A DNA stretch of 64,000 nt from RGIG3701 sp031553595 (GTDB lineage: Bacteria > Planctomycetota > Planctomycetia > Pirellulales > Thermoguttaceae). Location of the stretch: positions 62,001-126,000 of the forward strand of contig JAVBLI010000001.1 in the NCBI GenBank assembly GCA_031553595.1. Reading direction: 5' to 3'. The notes under the pieces are model-generated. The model made no database searches. It saw only the letters and a program-made list of their open reading frames with translations, and was not told the origin of the DNA. A program made the position numbers and the translations under genes. This document shows positions 1 to 8,725 of the stretch, piece after piece; position 1 is the first letter of the stretch; every line of letters starts with the position of its first letter.

Positions 1-402
1 GGCCTCGTCAAGAAATCGCCGCACGACCGTGTCGTTGTCGGCACCGTTGGCGAAAAGCTCCTTGAGGGCCACCTCGCGATGAAGATTTTCATCCCGCGCG
101 ATACTCACCCGGCCCATTCCCCCCCGCGCGTGCTCGCGCAACACTCGGTGCGTGCCGTAATCGTTCTGGTTTGGTTCGCCGGAAGGGTTCTCGGCAGACA
201 CGCCCTGGCCTGACTTTAATTCCGGTTTGGATTCCGGCTTCGGCGGCGCGGGCGTGAATTCATGCGTCACGTCGATCGCCGCGGCATTCTCGGCAGTGGG
301 CACGGCGTTTACCTTGCCGCACGCCTCGCAGCGGAATTCGCCCCCCGCTTTTTCGTCGCCGAGCTGAACTTTTTTTCCACAGGTACAGGTTATGTCAATC
401 AT
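1..402 (-). CDS. Ser/Thr protein kinase, N-terminal part (runs off left edge)
   Basis: This reading frame starts at an ATG at 402 and stays open for 134 codons to the window edge, so it is 3'-truncated by the window and not necessarily broken. Residues 6-8 (CTC) and 31-34 (CEAC) form a four-cysteine zinc ribbon. A Pro/Glu-rich linker follows, then the start of a protein-kinase domain near residue 88. The glycine-rich loop reads HARGGMGRVSIARD and the ATP-binding lysine lies in EVALKEL. The order zinc ribbon, linker, kinase is common among planctomycete Hanks-type kinases. Transmembrane and sensor parts would lie outside the window. The fold is certain; the substrate is unknown. Confidence 0.9.
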   Translation of the reverse strand, partial: MIDITCTCGKKVQLGDEKAGGEFRCEACGKVNAVPTAENAAAIDVTHEFTPAPPKPESKPELKSGQGVSAENPSGEPNQNDYGTHRVLREHARGGMGRVSIARDENLHREVALKELFANGADNDTVVRRFLDEA

Positions 403-460
403 GGGAATACCGCTTTCGTTGTAAAATAATCGTGTCCATCATTGCGGCGTGCCAGCCGCG

Positions 461-1075
461 TCACTTGAAAAAAATCGCTAGCCAGACGGTGACTTCGTTC
501 GCCGCCGTACTTCTCACGCGGTGCTGCCGGTGGGCGGGAATGAAGAGGTAATCGCCGGGCCGCATGGGGCGGGTTTCAGTGAAGGTGTCGTTTTCGCGGA
601 ACTCGAGCACGGCCTCGCCACAGAGCACGGCCACCCACTCGTGCTCGGGCTGGTCATACCAGAAGTCGTCCGGGCTGGCCTGGCCGGTGGAGATGATTCG
701 CTCCACTCGCACGCCGTTTGCGGCCGCGAGTGTTTCGAAGATTTCTTCCGGCGAAGATTTCGGCAGGCTGGAAAACAGATTGCCGGAAGAAGCCAGGGCC
801 GACTCGGACACGTCATGCCCGCCTTGCCCCGCCGCCTTGCTTATCATGGAAAAGATGCTCGCGTTTTTTTCGCCGCCAACATACCGCTCCATGACGTAAA
901 AGAGAAAATAGTAAAACCGGCACGCGGCCCACACGCACAGCAGAAGCATCGCGGCACGCAGCCACAGCGTCTCCGCCGTGATCGCCTGGCCACCCGCCAT
1001 CGCCGCAAGTAATGCGAAAAGCACGCCTTTCATTTTCAGCATTCGCGGGGAGCGGATGTCATCGTGAAGATTCAT
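461..1075 (-). CDS. Membrane-anchored cupin-domain protein
   Basis: A protein of 204 residues. Two hydrophobic segments at about 15-33 and 38-62 suggest a membrane anchor, followed by a linker and a C-terminal cupin_2 barrel from about residue 110. The barrel carries the usual features: an EHEW metal-side motif, GEAVLEF, and RPGDYLFIPAHRQHRV, where the histidines could bind a metal. Single-domain cupins with this sequence pattern are widespread and mostly without an assigned reaction. The fusion to a two-helix anchor is less usual. The start overlaps the stop of the upstream thpR gene by 4 bp (ATGA), so the two are probably translationally coupled. No specific substrate can be read from the sequence. 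Confidence 0.8.
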   Translation of the reverse strand: MNLHDDIRSPRMLKMKGVLFALLAAMAGGQAITAETLWLRAAMLLLCVWAACRFYYFLFYVMERYVGGEKNASIFSMISKAAGQGGHDVSESALASSGNLFSSLPKSSPEEIFETLAAANGVRVERIISTGQASPDDFWYDQPEHEWVAVLCGEAVLEFRENDTFTETRPMRPGDYLFIPAHRQHRVRSTAANEVTVWLAIFFK

Positions 1076-1656
1076 TTCGCCTTCCCCGTCAGCGGCGCGG
1101 TGGCCAGCACGGTGTATGAGGAACCCGTCCGGGCCAGGTGGCTGGCGTAAATCGTGACGCTCTGCGCGAATGTCTTTCCGCCGTCATACGCATCATACTG
1201 CTGGATTAATTCCGTCAGTTTCGCCAGCACCGGCGTGGCGTGCTGCACGCGCCCCAGCGTTAAATGCGGGGCGTACTTCCGCAGCTCGCGGGGAAAGCCC
1301 CGGGTCTGCATGGCCGCGTCCAGGGCGTTCGCAATTTCCGAAATCTCCCGGCTTCCCTCCTCCACACCCATCCACACCGTCCGCGGCTTGTCCACCCTCG
1401 GAAACGCCCCCGCGCCGCACAGGCGAAACATGAACGGCGCAAACGGCGCCACCGCCTGCTGCGCAAGGCGACAGATGTCGTACACCTCCGGGTTCGGGAT
1501 GTCGCCCAGGAATTTCAGCGTGATGTGCATCTTTTCCTGCGGCTCCCAGTTCACATCCGCCCCGGCCTCCGCAAGCTTCTGACTTAAACCGTAAGCCAGC
1601 GGTCGGGATTTCGGCGTGATGTCCAGGGCGATGAAAGTTCGTATTTTAGGATCCAT
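1072..1656 (-). CDS. thpR: RNA 2',3'-cyclic phosphodiesterase (ThpR/LigT family)
   Basis: A protein of 194 residues, the normal length for the family. It carries both HxTx catalytic motifs of the 2H phosphoesterase fold: HITLKFLG at residues 44-51 and HLTLGRV at 131-137. The family opens 2',3'-cyclic phosphates on RNA ends and has reversible 2'-5' RNA ligase activity in vitro; it is cytosolic. The N-terminus (RTFIALDI) is typical of ThpR. The gene leads a two-gene unit with the cupin membrane protein, overlapping it by 4 bp. Confidence 0.93.
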   Translation of the reverse strand: MDPKIRTFIALDITPKSRPLAYGLSQKLAEAGADVNWEPQEKMHITLKFLGDIPNPEVYDICRLAQQAVAPFAPFMFRLCGAGAFPRVDKPRTVWMGVEEGSREISEIANALDAAMQTRGFPRELRKYAPHLTLGRVQHATPVLAKLTELIQQYDAYDGGKTFAQSVTIYASHLARTGSSYTVLATAPLTGKAK

Positions 1657-1702
1657 AAGCTTGAAAAAGTGAAAAAGTGAAGGAGATTCGTTAAGGCTGT
1701 TT

Positions 1703-2410
1703 TCACAACATTCGTCGAAGGTGACGTCGCAGGCCGAACAGCAGCAACAGGTAATTAACGGCGAAAATCAGCCAGCAAATCAGCCCGGCCAGCCCAACCG
1801 CTGCAAGCCCCTCGCCAATGTTGCCGGTCGACGCCATCGCCCACTGGCAGATTGTCATAAAAATTGTCATCATCACACTGGCAACGATTACCCGCATGGC
1901 CCTGCGGCGGCACTTGTCGTCCTCCAGCGTCTCGGACAATCGCACGAAAAAACGCCCCCACTGGAGGTAACTGAACGCCAGGAAAACGCCGCCGACAATC
2001 ATTGCCAATGACGCTGAAAAACCGTATTCCGCAAGCACGACCATGGCGAAGAACGCCAGCATGAGCAACCAACTGGAAAAAATCAGCCTTCCCCCTCCGG
2101 GCACGACTTCTCTCGGGCATTTCGCACACTGCAAGGAACCCCACAACATCACCAGCAGAGCTGGCGTACCCAGCAGACAGGATACCGTGTAATAGGCTTC
2201 CTCCCGGCGTTGGCCTGTATCAAAGGTCTCCATTTTTCCGGCGGAATAAACAAAGGCTGTTATTGTCGCGAAGGCCAACAAGAAGATGCCTACCAGCAGC
2301 CATCCGATTCCCGCCGCAACTTTCTTCAGCGCAGCCACATCCACGTCAGACGCCGATTCCTGTTCTTCCGCGTTATCGGGGAGAATTGAAGTATCCATTT
2401 TCGGATCCAT
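1703..2410 (-). CDS. Polytopic membrane protein of unknown function
   Basis: A protein of 235 residues that I do not recognise. A polar, acidic N-terminus of about 25 residues precedes roughly six hydrophobic segments, at about 32-55, 74-93, 105-125, 130-150, 167-190 and 203-228. A short positively charged tail (GLRRHLRRML) suggests the C-terminus is cytosolic. There is one cysteine pair, CAKC, after the second segment. A second in-frame ATG four codons downstream (2398) is an equally good start. It is separated from thpR by 46 bp and may be co-transcribed with it. The upstream side is a long hairpin made of simple words (2446-2545). Confidence 0.65.
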   Translation of the reverse strand: MDPKMDTSILPDNAEEQESASDVDVAALKKVAAGIGWLLVGIFLLAFATITAFVYSAGKMETFDTGQRREEAYYTVSCLLGTPALLVMLWGSLQCAKCPREVVPGGGRLIFSSWLLMLAFFAMVVLAEYGFSASLAMIVGGVFLAFSYLQWGRFFVRLSETLEDDKCRRRAMRVIVASVMMTIFMTICQWAMASTGNIGEGLAAVGLAGLICWLIFAVNYLLLLFGLRRHLRRML

Positions 2411-2445
2411 GCGTGAGGGGATGGGGGGTTAGGGAATGGGGGATG

Positions 2446-2545
2446 GAGTGAGCGAGTGAACAAGTGAGCAAGTGAAAGAGTGGCTGGCGTAAGGTTACAT
2501 CCCCTTTCACTTGCTCACTCGCTCACTCGCTCACTTGCTCACTCG
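2446..2545. repeat. Intergenic hairpin made of repeated words (GAGTGAGC / GCTCACTC)
   Basis: The left arm (2446-2482) is built from variants of the word GAGTGAGCAAGTGA. The right arm (2500-2545) is the complementary series GCTCACTCGCTCACTTGC. The centre contains GGCTGGCGTAAGGTTAC. The hairpin at 60816-60905 has nearly the same centre on the other strand but different arm words, so the two look like members of one family. It lies between two minus-strand genes and could act as a terminator or transcript-stabilising hairpin, but there is no clear T-run. Confidence 0.75.
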
Positions 2546-3939
2546 ATTTTCGGCAACTCATACCCCGCGCGCTGGGTGCGGGCCAATAATGCGTTGCCGG
2601 CGTCGGAGTTCGTGAAGCGTTCGGCCTGCGGGTCCCACAAGAGGGGTTCGCCGACCGTGCCGACTTCCCGCGCGATGTTCACCAGATAACACAGCGTCGT
2701 GCCGCGCTGGCCCGTTTCGATATCCGCGTTCGGCTTTTTGCCCGTCCGGATGCAGTCAAGCCAGTCTTCGACGTGATAAATCGACTCGTCCCGCGTGTTC
2801 TGGGGCGCGTCGGCCACCAGTTCGCGCGGGTTGCTGGAAAGCTTGTGGCGGTTGATTTCGATTTTGCCCTTTTCGCCGGTGACGATGCAGCCCAGGCCCG
2901 GGCCGCGGTCGCCGTCCAGATGCAGACGGAGCTCGACGCCGTTGGCGAATGTCATCTTCATCTTGCCGCGCGGGCCTTCCACATTCGCCATGCCATAATA
3001 CGGCTTTCCGGTGTCCGACTCTTCCGGCTCTTCCTCCGAATATTTCGGCGGGGCGAATTTCCCGGACGACTCGATTCGCGGCTCCTCCTCGAGGAGGATT
3101 TCGGTGGGGCCCGTGTCATCGGTGCCAAGCGCCGCGTTCACCTGATCGAAGGAGTGGGTGCCCCAGCCGGTGACGCCGAAACACAGGCCGCCGCCGTCAT
3201 AATCCCACCAGCGTGACCAGTCGTAAAACAGGGAGCCGTGGTACGGGCGCGCCTCGGCCTGGTCCAGCCAGCGGTCCCACCAGTCGGCACGCCCGCCGGT
3301 CTCGGGCATGGGCTGTTCCTCGTTGCGCGTCCATTTCCAGGGGCCGACGAAATTCGGCGCAAGCACCGTCTTCACCTTGCCGATCGCGCCGTCTTTGATC
3401 TGCTGGCAGGCCCACGTGGTCAGCGGCAGCGAGCGCTGCTGGGAGCCGACCTGGGCGACGATGCCATATTTCTTCACGGCGTTACACATCAGCCGGCCCT
3501 CGGCGATCGTCAGCGACATGGGCTTTTCGATGTACGTGTGCAGCCCGGCCATCATACACTCCAGCGCCACGCGGGCGCGGCCGTGGGTGGTGGTCTCGAC
3601 GAAAACGCCGTCCAGTTTTTCTTTGCCGAGCATCTCGCGGAAGTCTTCGTAAGCCGCCAGATTGTCGTCTTTGGCGAAACCTCCCATGAAATGGTTCAGT
3701 TTCGGACGGAAAAGTTCACAGGCGGCGACGACTTTAATGCCCGCCGCGGGTTTGATGCTTGAGGCGTACATGTGGCTTCCGCGGCCGCCCAGGCCGACCA
3801 CGGCGGCGATGACGGTGTCGTTCGCGCCGAGTTGCCCCGGCGCAGCCAGCACATGACGCGGAATGACGCAGGGAATGGCCACGGCCGCCGCTGTGGTTTT
3901 CAGGAAGTTTCGTCGATTAAAATGGGAAGGTTTTTTCAT
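2539..3939 (-). CDS. Gfo/Idh/MocA-family oxidoreductase with Tat signal
   Basis: A protein of 466 residues. The N-terminus has a twin-arginine signal (RRNFLK at 9-14, then a hydrophobic stretch ending in VLAAP), so it is probably exported folded. The Rossmann nucleotide-binding loop reads VVGLGGRGSHM near residue 49, and the family motif EKPMSL (usually EKP) lies near residue 137. Members are NAD(P)-dependent sugar or inositol dehydrogenases. Exported, Tat-tagged forms are strongly expanded in planctomycetes, where they are linked to glycan breakdown. The neighbouring DUF1080 gene fits this, since both families occur in keto-sugar chemistry. A weak Shine-Dalgarno (AAAGGA) precedes the ATG. 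The extreme 3' end overlaps the word-repeat hairpin. Confidence 0.9.
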   Translation of the reverse strand: MKKPSHFNRRNFLKTTAAAVAIPCVIPRHVLAAPGQLGANDTVIAAVVGLGGRGSHMYASSIKPAAGIKVVAACELFRPKLNHFMGGFAKDDNLAAYEDFREMLGKEKLDGVFVETTTHGRARVALECMMAGLHTYIEKPMSLTIAEGRLMCNAVKKYGIVAQVGSQQRSLPLTTWACQQIKDGAIGKVKTVLAPNFVGPWKWTRNEEQPMPETGGRADWWDRWLDQAEARPYHGSLFYDWSRWWDYDGGGLCFGVTGWGTHSFDQVNAALGTDDTGPTEILLEEEPRIESSGKFAPPKYSEEEPEESDTGKPYYGMANVEGPRGKMKMTFANGVELRLHLDGDRGPGLGCIVTGEKGKIEINRHKLSSNPRELVADAPQNTRDESIYHVEDWLDCIRTGKKPNADIETGQRGTTLCYLVNIAREVGTVGEPLLWDPQAERFTNSDAGNALLARTQRAGYELPKIE

Positions 3940-3994
3940 GTTTTAGAGTCCTTTGAGGTGGGATGGATGGGGATGGGTGTTGCTCCGTAGGAGC

Positions 3995-4055
3995 GGGATG
4001 TTTATAGAAAAGCGGTATTTCTATAAACATCCCGTCCCTTCGGGACGAAATAGCA
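3995..4055. repeat. Hairpin of the TATAGAAA repeat class
   Basis: GGGATGTTTATAG at 3995-4007 is mirrored by CTATAAACATCCC at 4021-4033. It is flanked by a second small inverted motif, GTCCCTTCGGGAC, at 4033-4045. The same words recur at 41311-41482 and 46125-46157. This is a dispersed intergenic repeat of unknown role between two minus-strand genes. Confidence 0.75.
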
Positions 4056-4103
4056 CCATGAAGGTCACCGGTTAAAACGCCGCCCTCGCGGCGCATGGGG
4101 CAT

Positions 4104-5384
4104 TTACTCGCGGTTGATGAGCTCTTTCATTTCTTCGGTGAATTCGATCACCTCGAAATCCTTGAACCACATCTCGACGTCCGAATTGCCGTGGAGCTGC
4201 AGGCCGAGCTTGCCGGTCTTTTCACATTCCGGGTCGATGATGTCGACGGTCGTGAAGCCGTTAAGGATGCTCACCAGGCGGTCGCCGTACGCGGCGGTGC
4301 AGGTGGTGTTCCAGTCTTCCATCTTGTTGCGAACCTTCGCGATCAGGTCGTCGTTGGTGGCCACCCAGCCGCGACCGGGGGTGGTGTCGCCGGCGGTGTG
4401 CCAGAGGGCGGAATCCCGGGCGTTTCCGGCGATTTCGTTCTGGAAGCCGCGCAGCAGCCACGGCGTATTCACTTCGTGTGCGCGGAAGTACAGGGCGCTG
4501 TTGCCGCCGGTCATCCGGTACGTGACTTTCGCGACGAAATCGGCATACTCGTCGTTCGTAACCACCAGGCCGTCTTTCGGCTGATCTTGTTTATGCACGC
4601 CATGCAGGTCGCCGTTTTCATCGAAAGACCACTCCTCGGGGAGCACGAAGCGCGCGTCGACGAGCTGCATTTTGCCGTCCTCGCCTTTCACGAAGAAGGA
4701 TTTCCATTCCGACTTGCCCAGGTCGCGGATGCGGATGTTGCGCCAGAGGATTTTGCCCTCTTTGCCGGCATGAACCTGGAAGCCGAAGATGCCGGAAAGG
4801 TCGTAGTAGTCGAACATGTTCGTGACGGCCACGCCGTTGATCCACGTGCGGATGGAGGGGCCCACGCACTGGATTTCCAGGGTGGTCCACTGGCTGAGGT
4901 CGAGCGTCGCGTTCGCCTTGTCCACGGTTTCCTGCGGCGTTTTGTCGAGGAATGTGACGCCGTGCTGATGGCCGCGGCGGCCTTCATCATAAATCTTGCC
5001 CGTCCAGCCGCCGTTATGGCTGTCCATCTCGGCCTGGTATCCGAAGACGCGCTGCTGATCCCCGTCCTGGCGAACATGGCTGCGGAACTGAATGCCGGAA
5101 TTGCCGGGCACTTCCATCTTATACTCCAGACGGAGGATGAAGTCGCCGTACTCCTTCTCGGTGCACAGGAAAGTGTTATGCGGGGTGTCGGGGACGCACT
5201 CGCCGACGATCACGCCGTCGACGACACTGAATTTCCCGGAGCCGCCCTTGACGGTCCAGCCGGTGAGGTCTTTGCCGTTAAAGATCGACACGAATCCCTC
5301 TTCCACGTCTCCCGCACGGGCAGCGGGAACACAAAACGCCGTCAGGCAGGCCAGTAAAACGGCGCTGAGAATGATTTTTTTCAT
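4104..5384 (-). CDS. Exported two-domain DUF1080 protein (3-keto-disaccharide hydrolase-like)
   Basis: A protein of 426 residues with a clear Sec signal peptide (MKKIILSAVLLACLTAF, ending near AARA at about 24). Two concanavalin-like DUF1080 domains follow. The first spans about 30-215 (FVSIFNGKDLTGW, then YGDFILRLEYK, GNSGIQFRS and NGVAV). The second, more divergent, spans about 235-420 (YADFVAKVTYR, GNSALYFRA). The family, also called 3-keto-disaccharide hydrolase, is hugely expanded in planctomycetes and acts in the periplasm on oxidised sugars or glycans. A good ribosome site (AGAGG) precedes the ATG. It is upstream of the Tat oxidoreductase in the same direction, 164 bp away, with a repeat between them. 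Confidence 0.9.
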   Translation of the reverse strand: MKKIILSAVLLACLTAFCVPAARAGDVEEGFVSIFNGKDLTGWTVKGGSGKFSVVDGVIVGECVPDTPHNTFLCTEKEYGDFILRLEYKMEVPGNSGIQFRSHVRQDGDQQRVFGYQAEMDSHNGGWTGKIYDEGRRGHQHGVTFLDKTPQETVDKANATLDLSQWTTLEIQCVGPSIRTWINGVAVTNMFDYYDLSGIFGFQVHAGKEGKILWRNIRIRDLGKSEWKSFFVKGEDGKMQLVDARFVLPEEWSFDENGDLHGVHKQDQPKDGLVVTNDEYADFVAKVTYRMTGGNSALYFRAHEVNTPWLLRGFQNEIAGNARDSALWHTAGDTTPGRGWVATNDDLIAKVRNKMEDWNTTCTAAYGDRLVSILNGFTTVDIIDPECEKTGKLGLQLHGNSDVEMWFKDFEVIEFTEEMKELINRE

Positions 5385-5520
5385 TGGATTACCTCTGAAA
5401 TTGAATGGAACTCACAGAAATCCGGACAAGCCGGGACATAATGGGACATTCCCGTTATTTTAACACGCAAAGAGCGGTTTAACAAGAGTCGGGGAGAATT
5501 TTATGAAAAGCGGTGATTTT

Positions 5521-5630
5521 AAACAGCAACCGGGGATGAAGCGCAGCGGAATGACCGGATCGAAGTGGGAAAAATTCCGGCGTTTCGATCCGGTCATTCC
5601 GCTGCGCTGCATTCCCGGCTGTTGTTCTTG
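5521..5630 (+). repeat. 120-bp palindromic element, copy 1 (ATGACC stem type)
   Basis: An imperfect palindrome. The outer arms read ACAGCAACCGGGGATGAAGC and its complement, the inner stem is ATGACCGGATCG / CGATCCGGTCAT, and an asymmetric AAGTGGG core sets the orientation. It lies between the pcm-like gene and the DUF1080 gene. Confidence 0.9.
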
Positions 5631-5643
5631 CGGTTCTGCTTTC

Positions 5644-7011
5644 TCACTTTTCCCGCACGCCCTGAATCTGCACGTTATCCACCCACAGCGTGCCTTTCGC
5701 GCCATGCAGACCGAAATAAAGAATCGCCTCCCGCGCGGACTGCGGAACGGTCAGCGAGAGCGTGGCTTTTCGCCAGCCGAAGGTGCCTTTCCAGCCGCCG
5801 ACGAGCGAACTTTTGACAGAATTTCGTTTATCGTCGATGAAAATAGCGTACACACCGGGGAAGCCGCGGCTATCGACGTCCGGGTAAATGTCTTTTCCTT
5901 TAATTTCCAGCGTGATATTCAGGCGATTCACCGCCCGGCCGTCGATTCCGATTCCCTGACACGCCTGGCTGAAGCGCCCGAGCGTCTGGTTTTCGAATTT
6001 CATGCAGTATTTCCCCTCCGGGACGTCCACATCTTCACTGCCCACGGCTCCAGCCTGCCGCAAATAACACCACACCGCCGGCATTTCGCCGATCTGGCGG
6101 GTGGTGAGTTGCCGGGCTTCCTGATAAACGGAGTCGGATTCGGTGGTCGCACTGGGCGTAACACCGGGGGCTGCTTGCGCCGCCGCGCCCTGCCCGGGAA
6201 TAATTTCCTCGAAACCGCCGTTCGCCAGCTGTGGATTCCGCGGGTCGGGCTGCACCTGCCGCGTCTTTTCCGCATCCCCGGTCATGGGCACGAAAAGGAT
6301 GGGCCGGATGGGCTGCGACTCCATTTTCCCACCTTTTTTCGTCAGCAGGCAAAGATTTTGCGCGTACCGCTCCCCCAGCGGAACGACCATCAGGCCACCC
6401 TCTTTGAGCTGCTCCACGAGTTTCGGCGGCGGAGACTCCGGCGAGCATGTAACGATAATTTTATCAAACGGCGCCGCCTCCGGCCAGCCTTCGTACCCGT
6501 CCCCCGCGCGGACATACACATTATTATATTTAAGCGTTTTCAGCGTTTTCTCCGCCTTTTTTGCCAGCGGCTCCACGATTTCGATCGAGTACACGCTTTT
6601 CACCAGCGGGGAAAGCACCGCGGCCTGATAACCGCTCCCCGTGCCGATTTCCAGCACATTATCCCCCGGCTGGGGGTTAATCGCCTCCGTCATGCTGGCC
6701 ACGACGAACGGCGAGGAAATGGTCTGGCCGTACCCGATCGGCAGCGAAGTGTCAAAATATGCCTCAGCCCGAACATTTGCGGGCACGAATTTTTCACGGG
6801 GCGTCACCTGCATGGCGTCCAGCACACGGGCGTTTTTGATGCCGCCGCCGATTAACTCGCGATCCACCAGCTGCCGCCGCGCCTCGGTCATGACGCGTTC
6901 CGACTGTCCGCGAGCGACATCCGGCGCCGAAAATAGCGAGAAACCGGCCGTGCCCAAAAACGCGTAAAGAAAGAGCGCCATTCTGCGAAAACGTTTTGCC
7001 CGAATGTTCAT
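5644..7011 (-). CDS. pcm: Exported protein-L-isoaspartate O-methyltransferase-like protein with C-terminal beta domain
   Basis: A protein of 455 residues, about twice the length of ordinary Pcm (roughly 210). Residues 1-35 form a basic and hydrophobic leader ending near ARG/SER, suggesting export or anchoring. Residues 38-240 match Pcm: LPIGYGQTISSPFVVASM, the SAM loop VLEIGTGSGYQAA, then AGDGYEGW and VPLG. These residues repair isoaspartyl sites using S-adenosylmethionine. The C-terminal part, about 290-455, looks like a carbohydrate-binding-type beta sandwich (GRFSQACQGIGIDG, LWVDNVQIQG). Its start overlaps the stop of the upstream GTPase gene by 4 bp, implying coupled translation. How SAM would reach an exported enzyme is unclear, so the leader may be a membrane anchor facing inwards. 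Confidence 0.85.
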   Translation of the reverse strand: MNIRAKRFRRMALFLYAFLGTAGFSLFSAPDVARGQSERVMTEARRQLVDRELIGGGIKNARVLDAMQVTPREKFVPANVRAEAYFDTSLPIGYGQTISSPFVVASMTEAINPQPGDNVLEIGTGSGYQAAVLSPLVKSVYSIEIVEPLAKKAEKTLKTLKYNNVYVRAGDGYEGWPEAAPFDKIIVTCSPESPPPKLVEQLKEGGLMVVPLGERYAQNLCLLTKKGGKMESQPIRPILFVPMTGDAEKTRQVQPDPRNPQLANGGFEEIIPGQGAAAQAAPGVTPSATTESDSVYQEARQLTTRQIGEMPAVWCYLRQAGAVGSEDVDVPEGKYCMKFENQTLGRFSQACQGIGIDGRAVNRLNITLEIKGKDIYPDVDSRGFPGVYAIFIDDKRNSVKSSLVGGWKGTFGWRKATLSLTVPQSAREAILYFGLHGAKGTLWVDNVQIQGVREK

Positions 7012-8651
7012 TTTCCGTCACCGCCTTTCTTTTTCCGCAGGTGATTCCATAATCGCCCGCCCATTTCCGCAAGTTGCGAGGCGGTTTCCTTCCAGCGTCT
7101 GCCCGTGTAAAAACCGGACAGCAGGCGGGAGTCGCGCACGCATTTCGCGTTCTCGAAAATGTCGGCGAGGATCGGCCGCAGCGTTTCTTCCACGTTATAA
7201 ACCCGCTCCGGATTCAGGCACACCGGGATCACCGGAATGCTGTCATCCAGGGCCAGCGCCTGCGTGAGCACCTCCACGGCCTGCGCGATATTTCGCTCCT
7301 TTTCCGTGGCGGGCGTTTTCACATTAAACGGCGGATTCCACTCCAAAAACGGCCTCAGGCGGTCAATTCCCGTCATCACCAGCAGCAGCAGGGGCGGCAT
7401 TTTCTGCGGATTTTCCTGAGCCCACGCCCGCAGCGCGTCCACGAAAAGCCGATCCGCCTCCCGCGCCGCCATGTTCACGTCACACACCAGCAGAATTACA
7501 TCCGCGTGCTCCACTTCCTCGCGAAGCATCTCGAACGGCGTGACTTTTTCCGTGGCCGGGAACGGAAAAACCCGCTTTTTGACCGTATTTTGCGTTTCAT
7601 AACCGGCCGAGTCGCACACCAGCACCCGCTCATCCCTCTCCGAAATCAGGTACCGCTGCACGCCTGTTTCTCGCAAAACCGGATCCGGCAGCGCGCTTTT
7701 CAGCGGAAACAGCGCCTGAATGAGACTCGTTTTCCCGGATTTCGGCTGCCCGGCCACCAGTACCCGCAGCGGCTCCACGGCCGAAATGGCGTCTTCATGC
7801 GCACCGCCGGCCAGCGCCGTCCCAGGCGGAGAAACCTGATTTTCCTTCAGATTCCGCAAATCGCCTTTTTCCGCCGTGGCAGACGTCCACTGCCCGCTTT
7901 CCTGCAGATACTCCATCCGCAGCCGACCGCTGTAAAGCTCCACCGCGTAACGCCCCACCTGACAGAAAACGTAACGGATGAGCGTTTCGCGTCCTTTTTC
8001 CAGCACCGACTCCGTAAATTTCCGCGTGAAATACGCCTGCGTCTCACGGAAAAACGCCGAAATGGGGTTAATCGGCACGGAAATGACCCGGTACGCGTTA
8101 TACGCTGGCTGCGACCACCCCACCGCCGTGCGGATGTACTTCAGGTCATGCAGCGTTAAAAGATGCGAGCCGGGAATGTTCTCGGTGATGAACTCCCGCA
8201 CGTCCTGCGTCACCCGCTCCGCGATAATCAGCACGTCCGAAACCGGAATGTCCAGCTCCGGCGATTTTTTTTCCGGATGATACACCCGCGCGACCCGATG
8301 AAGAATTTCCTGAAAATGTGGCAGCAGGGTCTGCGTTTTCGCGAGATCCAACCCCTGAACGTCCACCTCCTCCAGATAACGCTCCACCTCCGCGGCCGCC
8401 GTTTTCTCCAGCCGACTCCAGTACGCCTCCTCTTTCAGGTGCACCTCCACCAGCGCCATCCGCCGCCGCACCCACCAGACACTCAGGCCCCACGTCAGCA
8501 CCGAGCACGTCAGCACCAGCACCAGAAGCACGAAAATCAGCCTCCAGTCCCGGTAAATCACCCAGAACCCCACCATCATGGCATACGCCATGGGCATCAG
8601 CATGAACAGCAGGGGCAGAATCCACAGATAACCCCATTTCGTCTTTTTCAT
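7008..8651 (-). CDS. Membrane-anchored GTPase
   Basis: A protein of 547 residues. Two transmembrane segments lie near the N-terminus (about 7-30 and 35-60), followed by a helical region of about 220 residues. A P-loop GTPase domain occupies roughly 295-500. The Walker A is AGQPKSGKTSLIQ (G1), CDSAGYE fits G3 (DxxG), and VMTGIDRLRP sits where the NKxD base-specificity motif belongs (TGID). The layout resembles YcjX/DUF697-type and other membrane-attached TRAFAC GTPases, but I cannot name the family. A ribosome site (AAAGG) precedes the ATG. It is coupled to the pcm-like gene by a 4-bp overlap. Confidence 0.8.
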   Translation of the reverse strand: MKKTKWGYLWILPLLFMLMPMAYAMMVGFWVIYRDWRLIFVLLVLVLTCSVLTWGLSVWWVRRRMALVEVHLKEEAYWSRLEKTAAAEVERYLEEVDVQGLDLAKTQTLLPHFQEILHRVARVYHPEKKSPELDIPVSDVLIIAERVTQDVREFITENIPGSHLLTLHDLKYIRTAVGWSQPAYNAYRVISVPINPISAFFRETQAYFTRKFTESVLEKGRETLIRYVFCQVGRYAVELYSGRLRMEYLQESGQWTSATAEKGDLRNLKENQVSPPGTALAGGAHEDAISAVEPLRVLVAGQPKSGKTSLIQALFPLKSALPDPVLRETGVQRYLISERDERVLVCDSAGYETQNTVKKRVFPFPATEKVTPFEMLREEVEHADVILLVCDVNMAAREADRLFVDALRAWAQENPQKMPPLLLLVMTGIDRLRPFLEWNPPFNVKTPATEKERNIAQAVEVLTQALALDDSIPVIPVCLNPERVYNVEETLRPILADIFENAKCVRDSRLLSGFYTGRRWKETASQLAEMGGRLWNHLRKKKGGDGK

Positions 8652-8725
8652 GGGTGAAAACCTTTTTTCGTTAACACGGAAAGCGTCTGCCCCTCCACTC
8701 CGGCGCCATTCTTAATTCCTCATTT

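Noticed and set aside
4095..5357. Long plus-strand open frame (420 codons) opposite the DUF1080 gene
   Set aside because: It is a shadow of the minus-strand gene, which has a signal peptide, ribosome site and clear family match.
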